52,818 bases of DNA. Source: Paracoccaceae bacterium. Its GTDB lineage: Bacteria > Pseudomonadota > Alphaproteobacteria > Rhodobacterales > Rhodobacteraceae. The stretch is taken from NCBI GenBank assembly GCA_026709265.1, contig JAPOTI010000104.1, positions 1 through 52,818 of the forward strand, written 5' to 3'. Below are positions 18,013-27,360 of the stretch, piece after piece (position 1 is the first letter of the stretch; every line of letters starts with the position of its first letter). Under the pieces are notes generated by a model. It was not told the origin of the DNA. It searched no databases and saw nothing but the letters and a program-made list of their open reading frames with translations. The position numbers and the translations under genes are program-made.

Positions 18013-18675
18013 TCAGGATGGCTCTGCTTGGCTTTTCGCAGTTGGAAGCAACACCATATTCATGATTGTTTCCAGGTTGAAGGTGAGCCTCTCGTTGAGG
18101 GCTTCGGGTGTCATATAGGGTCGCTCAAACAGGATCTCACCCGAGTGGCGATTGGTCAGATAGTAATAACCAATCGCGGCAATGGTAATGTTGAGTTGGA
18201 CCGGATCAATGCCAGGGCGAAAAATTCCCTCGGCGACACCGCGTTCGAGAATGTGCCGAACCATATCGACGAATTGTCGACTCGCCTGCCGCAAACGCGT
18301 GGAACCCTTGAGGTGTCGCGCCTTGTGAAGGTTGGCACTGTTGACGAGCGTGATGAATTCTGGGTTTTTGAGATAGTAATCCCAGGTAAATTGCACAAGC
18401 ATCTCCAAGGCTTCGCGAGGTGCCATCATCGAAAGATTCAGGGACTGTTCGGCAGCTCGGATGTCAAGATAGGCATCTTCCAGAACAGCGCAGAATAAAT
18501 TCTCCTTGCTGCCAAAATAGTGATAGATCATGCGTTTGTTGGCCACGGCACGATTGGCGATCTTGTCAATGCGGGCACCGGCAAGCCCAAGACGGGCAAA
18601 CTCATGTTTGGCAGCCTTCAGGATCCGAGCCTTGGTGGCTTCTGCATTGCGCTTCGGTCTGGTCGACGTCTGCAT
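18013..18675 (-). CDS. TetR-family transcriptional regulator
   Basis: This 220-residue repressor has an N-terminal helix-turn-helix at about residues 14-60, ending in the typical KRMIYHYFGSKENLF. The remainder is the all-helical ligand-binding domain, where sequence does not reveal the ligand. It faces away from the TRAP transporter genes, 804 bases from the binding-protein start, and converges with gltX. It may regulate the TRAP operon or the catabolic genes further right; it is the only intact catabolic-type regulator found in the window. TetR proteins usually also repress their own gene. Confidence 0.88.
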   Translation of the reverse strand: MQTSTRPKRNAEATKARILKAAKHEFARLGLAGARIDKIANRAVANKRMIYHYFGSKENLFCAVLEDAYLDIRAAEQSLNLSMMAPREALEMLVQFTWDYYLKNPEFITLVNSANLHKARHLKGSTRLRQASRQFVDMVRHILERGVAEGIFRPGIDPVQLNITIAAIGYYYLTNRHSGEILFERPYMTPEALNERLTFNLETIMNMVLLPTAKSQAEPS

Positions 18676-19479
18676 ATTGTGCTGCTCTCCCTACCACCGA
18701 AAGCCCCCCGGGTTGCATCATCACCCCGCCATATCCTCGCAGCGCGACTTTATCCTGATTTGGTGTTCAACGGCAAATTGTTTGATACGAAACGGGTTGA
18801 TACAAGGAACACAGAGCTGGTTGATATTGACTGCGACAAGTTTCCACTTCAGTGGAAATCAACGGATGATCACCGTGACCAAAACTCTTGACGGAATGGC
18901 GATTGTCGGGGCGTCACGAGTTGTATTCCCACTGCTTGGCCGTTGTCAAAACGGATCGATGCGGATCGAATCCAGAACAGTCGCACTGATCTGCATGATG
19001 GCATTTTACACGTTAATAACAATGAGAGGAGCGAAAGCCCCGAAAATCCTTGGCTAATTTCGTTGGGAGCACGACCAATCTCCCAGATTTTCAGGGTCAT
19101 ATGATACTTTTGGGATCACATGACAAAAGAATCATTGATCATCAATCAATTCGCAAAAAATAATAGACGCGGACTCAATGATTCACCCTGATCAAACCAC
19201 AGAAATCACCGGCGGCGGATAATCGACTCTTCATCCCGGACAAACATTGTTGATATTCAATACCTTAAAAATAAATGTCAAGCTGCAAATTTCTCCTTGC
19301 AACGACAATCTGTTGTATCGTGGATCAATTGCGGCACGGGATGGTATCAGCGATCACCAATTCCGAGGCACTGAGTCGATCAGTTGCCGTGCCTTTCGGG
19401 TTGACACCTGTCGATCAACGCTGTCTGCTCTGGTAAGGATTAAAAAGTCGCCTAACCGCGACAAGAATTTTGGAGATAC
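18676..19479. other. 804-base divergent intergenic region, TetR / TRAP operon
   Basis: No convincing gene is visible. The right half is AT-rich. Possible sites are an ATTGAT-C-ATCAAT palindrome at 19134-19146, an imperfect repeat-like stretch at 18781-18803 about 105 bases before the TetR start, and a possible promoter around 19247-19275 (TTGATA, then TAAATG after about 16 bases) for the TRAP genes. The unusual length leaves room for a small RNA or decayed gene, but I see no evidence for either. Confidence 0.4.
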
Positions 19480-20442
19480 ATGATGAACAGAACGATTATC
19501 GGATCACTCCTCGCCACCGCCGTGGGTCTTGGAAGCACAGCGATGGCGCAGGAATTTGTTTCAATCGGCACCGGAGGAGTTACCGGTGTCTACTATCCAA
19601 CCGGAGGTGCCATTTGCCGTCTTGTCAACAAGTCGCGCAAGGAACACGGGATTCGGTGTGCAGTCGAATCGACGGGCGGATCGGTCTACAATATCAATAC
19701 AATCAAGGCGGGTGAGCTGGAATTCGGCGTTGCACAATCCGATTGGCAACACCATGCCTATCATGGAACATCCAGATTTGCCGACAATCCGTTCCCGGGA
19801 ATTCGTTCCGTGTTTTCTGTGCATCCTGAACCATTCACACTTGTTGTGCGCGGTGACAGCGGCATTGCCGGATTCGAGGATCTTCGGGGCAAGCGAGTCA
19901 ATATCGGTAACCCCGGTTCCGGTCAGCGTGCGACGATGGAAGTTGTCATGGATGCTTTCGGTATCAATGCTGGTGATCTGGCACTCGCAACCGAATACAA
20001 GGGCTCGGAAATGGCCGCGCAACTTTGTGACGGCAACATCGATGCGATGATCTATACGATCGGCCACCCGGCGGCGGCGATCAAGGAAGCAACCACGACT
20101 TGTGATGCGAAGCTCGTGTCGGTCACCGGGGAACCCATTGACAGGCTCGTCGCCGACAATCCTTTCTATCGCAAAGCCACGATTCCTGGTGGCATGTACG
20201 CTGGTACCGACACTGACACCGAAACCTTTGGTGTTGGCGCGACCTTTGTCACCTCGGAGTCAATCTCGGATGAGGCCGTTTATATCGTTGCCAAATCGGT
20301 CATGGAAAATATTGACGATTTCCGGCAGTTGCATCCGGCTTTTGCCAATCTCAAGATTGAAGAAATGGTGCAGGATGGTCTGAGTGCACCGTTGCATCCC
20401 GGTGCCGCGCGCGCTTACCGGGAGCTCGGACTGATCAACTGA
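19480..20442 (+). CDS. TAXI-family TRAP transporter substrate-binding protein
   Basis: This 320-residue periplasmic protein has a Sec signal peptide (about residues 1-23, cleavage after AMA). The mature start EFVSIGTGGVTGVYYPTGG is diagnostic for the TAXI class of TRAP binding proteins. Further family blocks are STGGSVYNINTIKAGELEFGVAQSD and LRGKRVNIGNPGSGQRATME. Some TAXI proteins bind glutamate or other acids, but the ligand cannot be predicted here. It is followed after 83 bases, including a hairpin, by the fused permease. A ribosome-binding TGGAGA lies just before ATG 19480; a second ATG follows directly. Confidence 0.92.
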   Translation: MMNRTIIGSLLATAVGLGSTAMAQEFVSIGTGGVTGVYYPTGGAICRLVNKSRKEHGIRCAVESTGGSVYNINTIKAGELEFGVAQSDWQHHAYHGTSRFADNPFPGIRSVFSVHPEPFTLVVRGDSGIAGFEDLRGKRVNIGNPGSGQRATMEVVMDAFGINAGDLALATEYKGSEMAAQLCDGNIDAMIYTIGHPAAAIKEATTTCDAKLVSVTGEPIDRLVADNPFYRKATIPGGMYAGTDTDTETFGVGATFVTSESISDEAVYIVAKSVMENIDDFRQLHPAFANLKIEEMVQDGLSAPLHPGAARAYRELGLIN

Positions 20443-20465
20443 TCCGTTCGTCTTTGAACGATGTT

Positions 20466-20493
20466 CCGGCGCGCCAGAAAATTGGAGCGCCGG
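20466..20493 (+). promoter_or_regulatory. stem-loop between TRAP binding-protein and permease genes
   Basis: CCGGCGCGCC (20466-20475) pairs with GGAGCGCCGG (20484-20493), nine of ten bases, around an eight-base loop. It is followed by CTTCTCC rather than a T-run. The position matches the hairpins after the other three binding-protein genes in this window. Confidence 0.65.
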
Positions 20494-20525
20494 CTTCTCC
20501 ATGACGTGCAACCGACAGCACCCAG

Positions 20526-23156
20526 ATGAGTGACCCGTCGAGTGCAGATCGAAGCGCTGACCAAATCGCTGAAGAGGCGGATATTGGGGCACGCAGCGCC
20601 GAAGGATGGCAGGGCCGGCTGATCGTCATAATCTGTATTTCCTGGTCCTTGTTTCAGCTCTATATTGCCTCGAAACTGCCGGGAATTCTTGCCCAGTCGA
20701 CCGGGGTGGGCATGTTCGCAAATGTTGTTGCGCAGGCGAGGTTTATTCACCTGTCATTCGCAATCGCACTGGCAACTTTCGCGTTTCCGTTATTCAAAAG
20801 TTCATCGCGCAGACGTATCCCGATCTATGACTGGGTGCTCATGACGCTCGGTGTGGCTTCCTGCCTGTACCTTTTGATTTTCCGATTTGAGATTGCCGCA
20901 AGGCCGGGACTCTGGAGTCAACAGGACATCATCATGTCCGCGATCGGAATGACGGTCCTGATGATTTCCGTCTATCGGACACTGGGCCTGCCGCTGGTCG
21001 TTATCGCGGGTTCTTTCATTCTCTTTGCATTCTTTGGCGGAAATTCAGAGTGGGTCCGCAATACAACCAATTACGATGGTGCTTCGTTGAGCAAGGCCCT
21101 GGGACATTACTGGATGCAAACTGAAGGTGTTTTTGGCGTGGCGCTGGGTGTGTCGACCTCCATGATCTTTCTGTTTGTCCTGTTTGGCGCACTTCTTGAT
21201 CGTGCCGGTGGTGGAAACTGGTTCATCAAGGTGGCGGTCGCATTACTTGGAGCCTTGCGAGGCGGCCCCGCGAAAGCATCCGTTCTGAGTTCAATGATGA
21301 CCGGAATGATTTCTGGTTCCTCCATTGCCAATACAGTTACGACAGGCACCTTCACCATTCCATTGATGAAGAGAATTGGTTTTCCGGCAGAAAAGGCAGG
21401 AGCCGTTGAAGTGGCTTCATCAACCAATGGGCAATTGACTCCACCGGTGATGGGAGCCGCTGCATTCCTCATGGTGGAGTATGTCAATATTCCCTATATC
21501 GATGTCATCAAACACGCTTTTCTTCCGGCAGTGATTAGTTACATCGCGTTGCTCTATATTGTCCATCTTGAGAGCCTTAAGATGGGATTGTCCGGGCTGA
21601 AGAAGCAGGGACGAAAGATCAACGTGCTGATGATCCTCATTCTTTTCCTGTCAGGATTCATCCTGCTCGCAATATGCACTTTTCTGATGATCGGACTTCG
21701 GTCCCTTCTCGAGCCCTTCATGGGCGAGACGGTCTTCACCGCGGTTGGTCTGTTGGCCATTGCCTATGTGGCTCTGGTTTATGCCGCCTCGAGATTTCCT
21801 GATATTGCCGTCGATGACCTCACGGTACCGTTACCCGATGCGCCGCGTCTCACGCCGACACTGATTGGTGGTGCCTATTTTGCGCTTCCAATACTGGCCC
21901 TCGTGTGGAACCTGATGGTGCGGACTGACAGTCTTGACCGTCTTTCTCCAGCACTTTCAGCATTTTGGGCGACGGTATTCATGATTGTCGTCGCACTGTC
22001 GCACCGCCCGCTCAAATCGTACTTTCGTGGCGATGGTCATTTGGGCAGGGAAACCAGACGGGGTTGGGACGACTTTATCAACGGACTTATCCTCGGTGCT
22101 CGCAACATGATTGGAATTGGCGTGGCTACAGGTGCGGCCGGAATCATCGTCGGGACCATTTCACTGACCGGTGCACACCAAATCATCGGTCAGGTGATTG
22201 AGACCATTGCTGGCGGTAACTTGATCATTCTGCTGGTGCTCGTTGCCGTCTTGTCACTGATTCTTGGCATGGGATTGCCGACAACCGCCAACTATATCGT
22301 TGTGTCCAGCCTGATGGCTCCGGTAATCGTTTCTGTCGGCGCACAGTCTGGACTCATTGTTCCGCTCATCGCGGTTCACATGTTTGTTTTTTACTTTGGT
22401 ATCCTTGCCGATGACACGCCCCCTGTCGGCCTGGCGGCTTATGCTGCCGCTGCAATTTCGCGGGGAGATCCCATCAAGACAGGTGTTCAGGGCTTTGCCT
22501 ATGACATTCGAACAGCACTGCTTCCATTCCTGTTTATTTTCAATACCGATCTCCTGTTGATCGATGTGGGACCATTAAAGTCAATATTGGTCTTTTTTAT
22601 CGCGCTGACCGCAATGCTGCTGTTCGCCGCGGCGACTCAGGGTTACTTCATCGCGAAGTCGAGATACTGGGAGACAGCAACCCTGCTGTTAATCGCATTC
22701 ATGCTGTTCCGCCCGGGCTTTTTTCTTGACCAAATCAGCGACCGTTATACCCAGGCTGAGGGCCCTGCCATCTTCGGGCTGATGGGTGAGGCAACAACCG
22801 GCACGGGCATCCGTTTAACCGTCAATGGTCCCGACTTTGACACCGGAGATTTGCGACCCGTCGTCATCGAAATCGCGGCAGTGGCCGGTGATGCCGCGGC
22901 GGCATTGACCCATCACGGGCTGACAGTGATTGAAGATGGAAACACCCTCATTCTTGATGAACCGTTTCCGGGGACACCTTTTTTCGAGACACTGAGCCTC
23001 GAATACGACTTTTACGGTGATCTGCCGGTTGAAATTATCCTTGCCGAGATTGAAAACAATCGGCCCCCGAAGGAGTTGTTTTTCATCCCGGCACTCATGC
23101 TTTTGGCAGGAATCGTCCTCATACAAAGACGACGTGCAAAGCAACCACCTTTCTGA
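20526..23156 (+). CDS. TRAP transporter fused permease (4TM/12TM)
   Basis: This 876-residue inner-membrane protein fuses the small (DctQ-like) and large (DctM-like) TRAP permease subunits, the usual partner of TAXI proteins. It drives uptake with an ion gradient rather than ATP. Conserved DctM blocks are SGSSIANTVTTGTFTIPLMK, SSTNGQLTPPVMGAAAFLM and GMGLPTTANYIVVSSL. The C-terminal extension from about residue 690 resembles DUF3394: two or more helices, a likely soluble segment of about 110 residues, then a final helix before the basic tail. The job of that extension is not known. ATG 20526 begins a polar N-terminal tail. Confidence 0.92.
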   Translation: MSDPSSADRSADQIAEEADIGARSAEGWQGRLIVIICISWSLFQLYIASKLPGILAQSTGVGMFANVVAQARFIHLSFAIALATFAFPLFKSSSRRRIPIYDWVLMTLGVASCLYLLIFRFEIAARPGLWSQQDIIMSAIGMTVLMISVYRTLGLPLVVIAGSFILFAFFGGNSEWVRNTTNYDGASLSKALGHYWMQTEGVFGVALGVSTSMIFLFVLFGALLDRAGGGNWFIKVAVALLGALRGGPAKASVLSSMMTGMISGSSIANTVTTGTFTIPLMKRIGFPAEKAGAVEVASSTNGQLTPPVMGAAAFLMVEYVNIPYIDVIKHAFLPAVISYIALLYIVHLESLKMGLSGLKKQGRKINVLMILILFLSGFILLAICTFLMIGLRSLLEPFMGETVFTAVGLLAIAYVALVYAASRFPDIAVDDLTVPLPDAPRLTPTLIGGAYFALPILALVWNLMVRTDSLDRLSPALSAFWATVFMIVVALSHRPLKSYFRGDGHLGRETRRGWDDFINGLILGARNMIGIGVATGAAGIIVGTISLTGAHQIIGQVIETIAGGNLIILLVLVAVLSLILGMGLPTTANYIVVSSLMAPVIVSVGAQSGLIVPLIAVHMFVFYFGILADDTPPVGLAAYAAAAISRGDPIKTGVQGFAYDIRTALLPFLFIFNTDLLLIDVGPLKSILVFFIALTAMLLFAAATQGYFIAKSRYWETATLLLIAFMLFRPGFFLDQISDRYTQAEGPAIFGLMGEATTGTGIRLTVNGPDFDTGDLRPVVIEIAAVAGDAAAALTHHGLTVIEDGNTLILDEPFPGTPFFETLSLEYDFYGDLPVEIILAEIENNRPPKELFFIPALMLLAGIVLIQRRRAKQPPF

Positions 23157-23567
23157 GCTCTTGGCTATGGCCCGTCAATCAATCTGAGAATTTGTGGCAA
23201 TCCGGGTGAGAATCCGAGGGTAAGGCGGATATCCCATCCGCATCGCTCATACCCTGTCGTCCCGGCTTGATGTTTTTGACCCTCATCACAGATCCTAAAA
23301 AATATGTCAATATTTAGGTACACAACCCGACCTGTAATGTCCTGTTGAAAGGCCACCGGAGCTTCACCCGGCATAACACCCCATCACTGCCAGCCCTGAC
23401 CATCCGAAACTATAAGAAATGCAGCATAACCCTGCGATTCTCTGGAGTTTCCAGATCCGTATTTTACACTTGACAACAAACCGGTTTGTATGTAACCATT
23501 TAGATACTTATAGTCTGCAGAATTGGTTGTTTTCCCTGCAAACATGTTTTTTAGAAAGGATAACGGC
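23157..23567. other. intergenic region before the ribose-type ABC operon
   Basis: No gene is visible. A small hairpin GCGGAT-ATCCC-ATCCGC at 23225-23241 may help end the TRAP transcript. The right part is AT-rich and contains a TTGACA (23470-23475), a perfect palindrome (23476-23489) and a possible promoter TTGTAT-N17-TATAGT (23486-23514). Confidence 0.5.
23476..23489. promoter_or_regulatory. LacI-type operator candidate
   Basis: ACAAACCGGTTTGT is a perfect 14-base palindrome with the central CG pair typical of LacI-family operators. It abuts TTGACA and overlaps a likely promoter, 79 bases upstream of the binding-protein start. No LacI-family gene is present in the window, so the regulator would be encoded elsewhere. 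Confidence 0.6.
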
Positions 23568-24677
23568 ATGTCATTCATCAAGAGATTCATCGAGGCAGAA
23601 ACCGCGTCGCGGCGAAATTTTCTGCTGGCTGGAGCTTACGGAATCACCGGTGCAGCGGCACTGCGTATGTTCGGGCCTTCCCCCATCATGGCAATGACCT
23701 ACGACGAACCGACGATTGCCTGGAGTTACCGCAATCGCACCAATCCCTACTGGAACGAAATTGTCTCGGGCGGGGAGGCCTTCGTGGAAAGCCTTGGTAA
23801 GTCCAAAGATGACCTGACACATCTGATCAATGAGGGATCGTCCGAAAAATCCCTGGCCGATGTCAAGGCACTGCTGGCGAAGACAGATGGAAAATTGGCT
23901 CTGGCCATTGATACCAACGATGCTCCCAACGCCCGACCGGTGGTGGAAGCCTGCGTCGAGGCTGGTGCCTTTGTGTCAACGCTCTGGAACAAGACCGATG
24001 ACCTTCACCCCTGGGATTTTGGTGACAATTATGTCAGCCACATGAGCTGGTCCGACGAAGGCCCGGCTGAGCAGACAGCACGCATTTTGCTTGACGCCAT
24101 GGGCGGCAAAGGCGGTGTGGTCCATCTCGGCGGTATTGCCTCCAACAATCCGGCGATTGAGCGTTTGAATGGTCTAAAAAACGCGTTGAAAGATTATCCG
24201 GATGTTGAACTGCTTGATGCCCAGCCTGCGGACTGGGATACGCAGAAGGCCAATCAGGTCATGCAGGGTTTCATCACACGATATGGTGATGAAATCACCG
24301 GTGTGCATTGTGCCAATGATACCATTGGTTACGGTGTTCTCGAAGCCTTACGGGCCGAGGGTATGGATGTGCCAATTGTGACTTATGATGGCAATCCGCA
24401 GGCGGTTGATCTCGTTGCGGAAGGCAAGATCCTGGCCACGGTCTTCACCAATCCGCACTGGGGTGGCGGCATAACGGCTTCACTGGCCTACCATGCTGCC
24501 GTCGGTCATTTCAAACCGTCCGAAGAACCGGCCGAACATCGGGAGTTTTACGGGCCAACGATCTTCATTACGCCGGCAGATGCCCAAGAGTTCAAGACAA
24601 ACTATCTGGATAATGTTCCAACCTACGACTGGACAGATTTCTGGGGCCCTTCGAATGGCCAAATCATGTACAAGTAA
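23568..24677 (+). CDS. Tat-exported sugar-type ABC substrate-binding protein (RbsB-like)
   Basis: This 369-residue protein is of the periplasmic-binding-protein type that serves ribose-like (CUT2) importers. A Tat motif SRRNFLLAG starts near residue 14, unusual since most RbsB relatives use Sec. The mature chain has the family pattern of two Rossmann-like lobes: NPYWNEIVSGGEAFVES, IDTNDAPNARPVVEACVEAG, GGIASNNPAIERLNGLKNAL, HCANDTIGYGVLEALRAEG and PIVTYDGNPQAVDLV. ATG 23568 follows AGAAAGGA at good spacing; in-frame ATG codons upstream are unlikely. The ligand is unknown. Confidence 0.88.
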   Translation: MSFIKRFIEAETASRRNFLLAGAYGITGAAALRMFGPSPIMAMTYDEPTIAWSYRNRTNPYWNEIVSGGEAFVESLGKSKDDLTHLINEGSSEKSLADVKALLAKTDGKLALAIDTNDAPNARPVVEACVEAGAFVSTLWNKTDDLHPWDFGDNYVSHMSWSDEGPAEQTARILLDAMGGKGGVVHLGGIASNNPAIERLNGLKNALKDYPDVELLDAQPADWDTQKANQVMQGFITRYGDEITGVHCANDTIGYGVLEALRAEGMDVPIVTYDGNPQAVDLVAEGKILATVFTNPHWGGGITASLAYHAAVGHFKPSEEPAEHREFYGPTIFITPADAQEFKTNYLDNVPTYDWTDFWGPSNGQIMYK

Positions 24678-24689
24678 CCTCTGAGCACA

Positions 24690-24716
24690 GGGCACGGAAT
24701 GGCAATGTCCGTGCCC
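24690..24716 (+). promoter_or_regulatory. stem-loop between binding-protein and permease genes
   Basis: GGGCACGGA (24690-24698) pairs perfectly with TCCGTGCCC (24708-24716) around a nine-base loop, 13 bases after the stop codon. No T-run follows. It probably protects or separates the binding-protein mRNA. Confidence 0.7.
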
Positions 24717-24834
24717 ATATTCCAGCGGGTCCGCGTTGTGGATCATCGGCAGGCGTTTCACGAAAATGACTCTGCGTCACAACGGTAGGATCAATGGCTG
24801 ACATGGCATCAGATAGTGCGCTCTATTCAGCATT

Positions 24835-25836
24835 ATGATACGTGATATCATCGTCAAATGGGCCCCACTGCTCGTCCTGGTTTTCCTTGTTCTGCTTTTT
24901 CCTATCTTCGAATGGCTGGAGGATTTTCGCGCGGGAAAGGACCATATTTATCTCCTCGACTCACGTTTCTTTTCCGTTCGGAATGCCTCCCGCATTGCCG
25001 TTGCGGCGACACCCGGCCTCATGGTCGCCATTGGGGTCACTTTCATTATCATCATGGGTTCCATCGACCTCTCGATGGAAGGCAGTGTCTCGATTAGTGC
25101 TGTCATATTTGCTTTTGCCTTTCTTGCCCTTGGTGGAACGCTCCTGAGTTGGGCGTGGTTGGCCATTCCAGCAGCGATGCTCGTCGGGGCCGGAATCGGT
25201 TTCGTCAATGGTCTGGTCCACGTTGTCTTTCGGATTCCCTCGTTCATGGTATCACTGGCCATGGGGTTCGTTGGGACCGGATTGGCTCTCGTTCTCACCG
25301 GTGGCGACCGTATCCGTATTGAAGACGAGGTCTTTCGCTCACTTCTGACCGTACGCTGGCTCAATTTTCCGATCATGTGCTACGTCGCTCTGCTCGCGCT
25401 GTTGGTTGCCTGGTTCATCCAGTCCCACACGACTTTGGGACGGAATTTCTATGCGATCGGTGGAGGTGAAGAGTTGGCGCAAGCCAGCGGATTGAATGTC
25501 GCACGGATCCGGGTGCTCGGATTTGCCCTGGCCGGTGTCTTTTTTGCACTGGGTGCCCTTATGGCCGTCGGCCGGATTGGAATTGCCGAAACAGCAACCG
25601 GCAACAATTTCATGTTCATCTCCATTGCCGCTGTCGTGGTGGGAGGAACTGCTCTTTGGGGTGGTATTGGTGGAATTCCCAATACGTTGGTGGGCATTCT
25701 GATCGTCTATGTGATTACCAATGGCATGGTGGTGATCGGTCTGCCCAGTTGGCTGCAAGATGGCGTGCTCGGTGTCTTGGTAATTACCGCTGTTGTGCTG
25801 TCGACCAGCCGTAAATCGATCAGTTTTGTGAAGTAG
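24835..25836 (+). CDS. ribose-type ABC transporter permease 1 (RbsC-like)
   Basis: This 333-residue inner-membrane permease has about eight to ten hydrophobic segments. GVTFIIIMGSIDLSMEGSVS matches the conserved GGIDLSVG region of RbsC-type permeases, and GRNFYAIGGGEELAQASGLN matches their cytoplasmic coupling region. VVGGTALWGGIGGIPNTLVG is the conserved late loop. It pairs with a second permease (27361) around the shared ATPase gene. It starts 157 bases after the binding-protein gene, with a hairpin between. Confidence 0.9.
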   Translation: MIRDIIVKWAPLLVLVFLVLLFPIFEWLEDFRAGKDHIYLLDSRFFSVRNASRIAVAATPGLMVAIGVTFIIIMGSIDLSMEGSVSISAVIFAFAFLALGGTLLSWAWLAIPAAMLVGAGIGFVNGLVHVVFRIPSFMVSLAMGFVGTGLALVLTGGDRIRIEDEVFRSLLTVRWLNFPIMCYVALLALLVAWFIQSHTTLGRNFYAIGGGEELAQASGLNVARIRVLGFALAGVFFALGALMAVGRIGIAETATGNNFMFISIAAVVVGGTALWGGIGGIPNTLVGILIVYVITNGMVVIGLPSWLQDGVLGVLVITAVVLSTSRKSISFVK

Positions 25837-25847
25837 GAATAGGCCAG

Positions 25848-27353
25848 GTGTACCAACTCAAGGCAGTCGATAAACATTTTCCCGGGGTGCATGCCCTGCA
25901 GGCTGTCGACTTCGAAGTGCAGCGTGGTGAAATCGTCGGCCTTGTTGGCGAAAATGGTGCTGGAAAATCCACATTGATGAAAGTCATCTACGGCGCTTAC
26001 CAACCAGATGGCGGAGAAATCAAAATTGACGGCAAAAGAGTGCGATTCCAAAATCCGCGGCAAGCCATGGACCACGGCATTGGAATGGTCTTCCAAGAAC
26101 AGTCCCTGATACCGAATCTCACGGTCATGGAGAATATTTTCCTCGGTTTCGAAAAGCAGTTCGTGACATTTGGCGTCGTCAGTTGGCGTGCAATGGCGAC
26201 AGCCGCGCGCGCGCAATTGGCAAAGGTGAAACTTGATATTGACCCGACGACCATCACGTCTGATCTTTCCTTTGCCCAGCGACAACTGGTTGAACTCGTC
26301 AAGGTTCTCACCCTGGAGGAACGGATTGATGGGGATCTGGTGATTCTACTCGATGAACCCACCTCGGTTCTGGCGGAGGAAGAGGTGAAGTTGCTGTTCC
26401 AGATTGTGAGAGGCCTGACCAAACGCGCCTCTTTTATCTTTGTCAGCCACCGGATTTCCGAGGTTCTCGAACTCTCAGACCGGATCTATATCATGAAGGA
26501 TGGTGCGGTCGTTGACGTCGTCCATAGCAATGATGCCGATCTGGATGACATTCAGCACAAGATGGTCGGCCGTGAGATCAACAGTGAATATTACCGCGAG
26601 CATAAACAACAGGCCTACAACTCAAATGATGTCCTCGTTTCTTTTGACAATGTCGGGCTTCAGGGCAGCTATCGCAACATCTCCTTTGACCTGCATGCTG
26701 GTGAAGTCCTGTGCTTGGTCGGCACCGAGGGATCTGGCCGAGAAGCAATCCTGCGCACGGTTTTTGGCCGTGATCCATGCAATGCTGGCCGTGTCAAGAT
26801 CAAAGGGGAGCCGGTCACCGCTTTCTCGCCAATGGCTGGTGTCAGACGTGGGATTGGTCATGTTCCCCGCGAGCGAAAAATCGAAGGAATTGTCAACGGC
26901 ATGAATGTCTATGAGAACATGACTCTGGCGCAGATACGCAAATTCGCACGTCTTGGCATCATGAATGTGCCGGCGGAGAAACAGTTGGCCAACGAGTGGA
27001 TCGAACGGTTGGGGATCAAGACCCCTTCGGTGGCCAAGGATTGCGGTGGACTTTCAGGTGGCAATCAACAGAAGGTTGTTCTTGCCAAATGGCGTTCCAG
27101 TGGATCTGATATCCTGTTGCTTGATCATCCGACACGCGGGCTCGACATCGGTGCCAAGGAAGATGTCTATGAGATGATCCGCGAAATGTCGGCGAATGGT
27201 GTCGGTATCCTGTTGGCGGCAGATACGCTCGAGGAAGCCATCGGCCTCTCTCATACGATCATCGTTCTGAAAGATGGCGAAATCCAGAAGCGATTTGAAT
27301 ACGCAACGGGATCCAAACCCTCGCTATACGACCTTGTCCACCACATGATCTGA
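25848..27353 (+). CDS. ribose-type ABC transporter ATP-binding protein (RbsA-like, two domains)
   Basis: This 501-residue protein has two nucleotide-binding domains in one chain. The first has Walker A GENGAGKST (residues 34-42), signature-like LSFAQRQLVELVKVLT and Walker B VILLDEPTS. The second has a degenerate P-loop (GTEGSGREAI), an intact signature LSGGNQQKVVLAKW, and Walker B LLLDHPTRGLD in which histidine (about 427) replaces the catalytic glutamate. A weakened second site is normal in this family, but the histidine is worth noting. The start is GTG 25848, 11 bases after the permease stop. Confidence 0.9.
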   Translation: MYQLKAVDKHFPGVHALQAVDFEVQRGEIVGLVGENGAGKSTLMKVIYGAYQPDGGEIKIDGKRVRFQNPRQAMDHGIGMVFQEQSLIPNLTVMENIFLGFEKQFVTFGVVSWRAMATAARAQLAKVKLDIDPTTITSDLSFAQRQLVELVKVLTLEERIDGDLVILLDEPTSVLAEEEVKLLFQIVRGLTKRASFIFVSHRISEVLELSDRIYIMKDGAVVDVVHSNDADLDDIQHKMVGREINSEYYREHKQQAYNSNDVLVSFDNVGLQGSYRNISFDLHAGEVLCLVGTEGSGREAILRTVFGRDPCNAGRVKIKGEPVTAFSPMAGVRRGIGHVPRERKIEGIVNGMNVYENMTLAQIRKFARLGIMNVPAEKQLANEWIERLGIKTPSVAKDCGGLSGGNQQKVVLAKWRSSGSDILLLDHPTRGLDIGAKEDVYEMIREMSANGVGILLAADTLEEAIGLSHTIIVLKDGEIQKRFEYATGSKPSLYDLVHHMI

Positions 27354-27360
27354 CACCATC

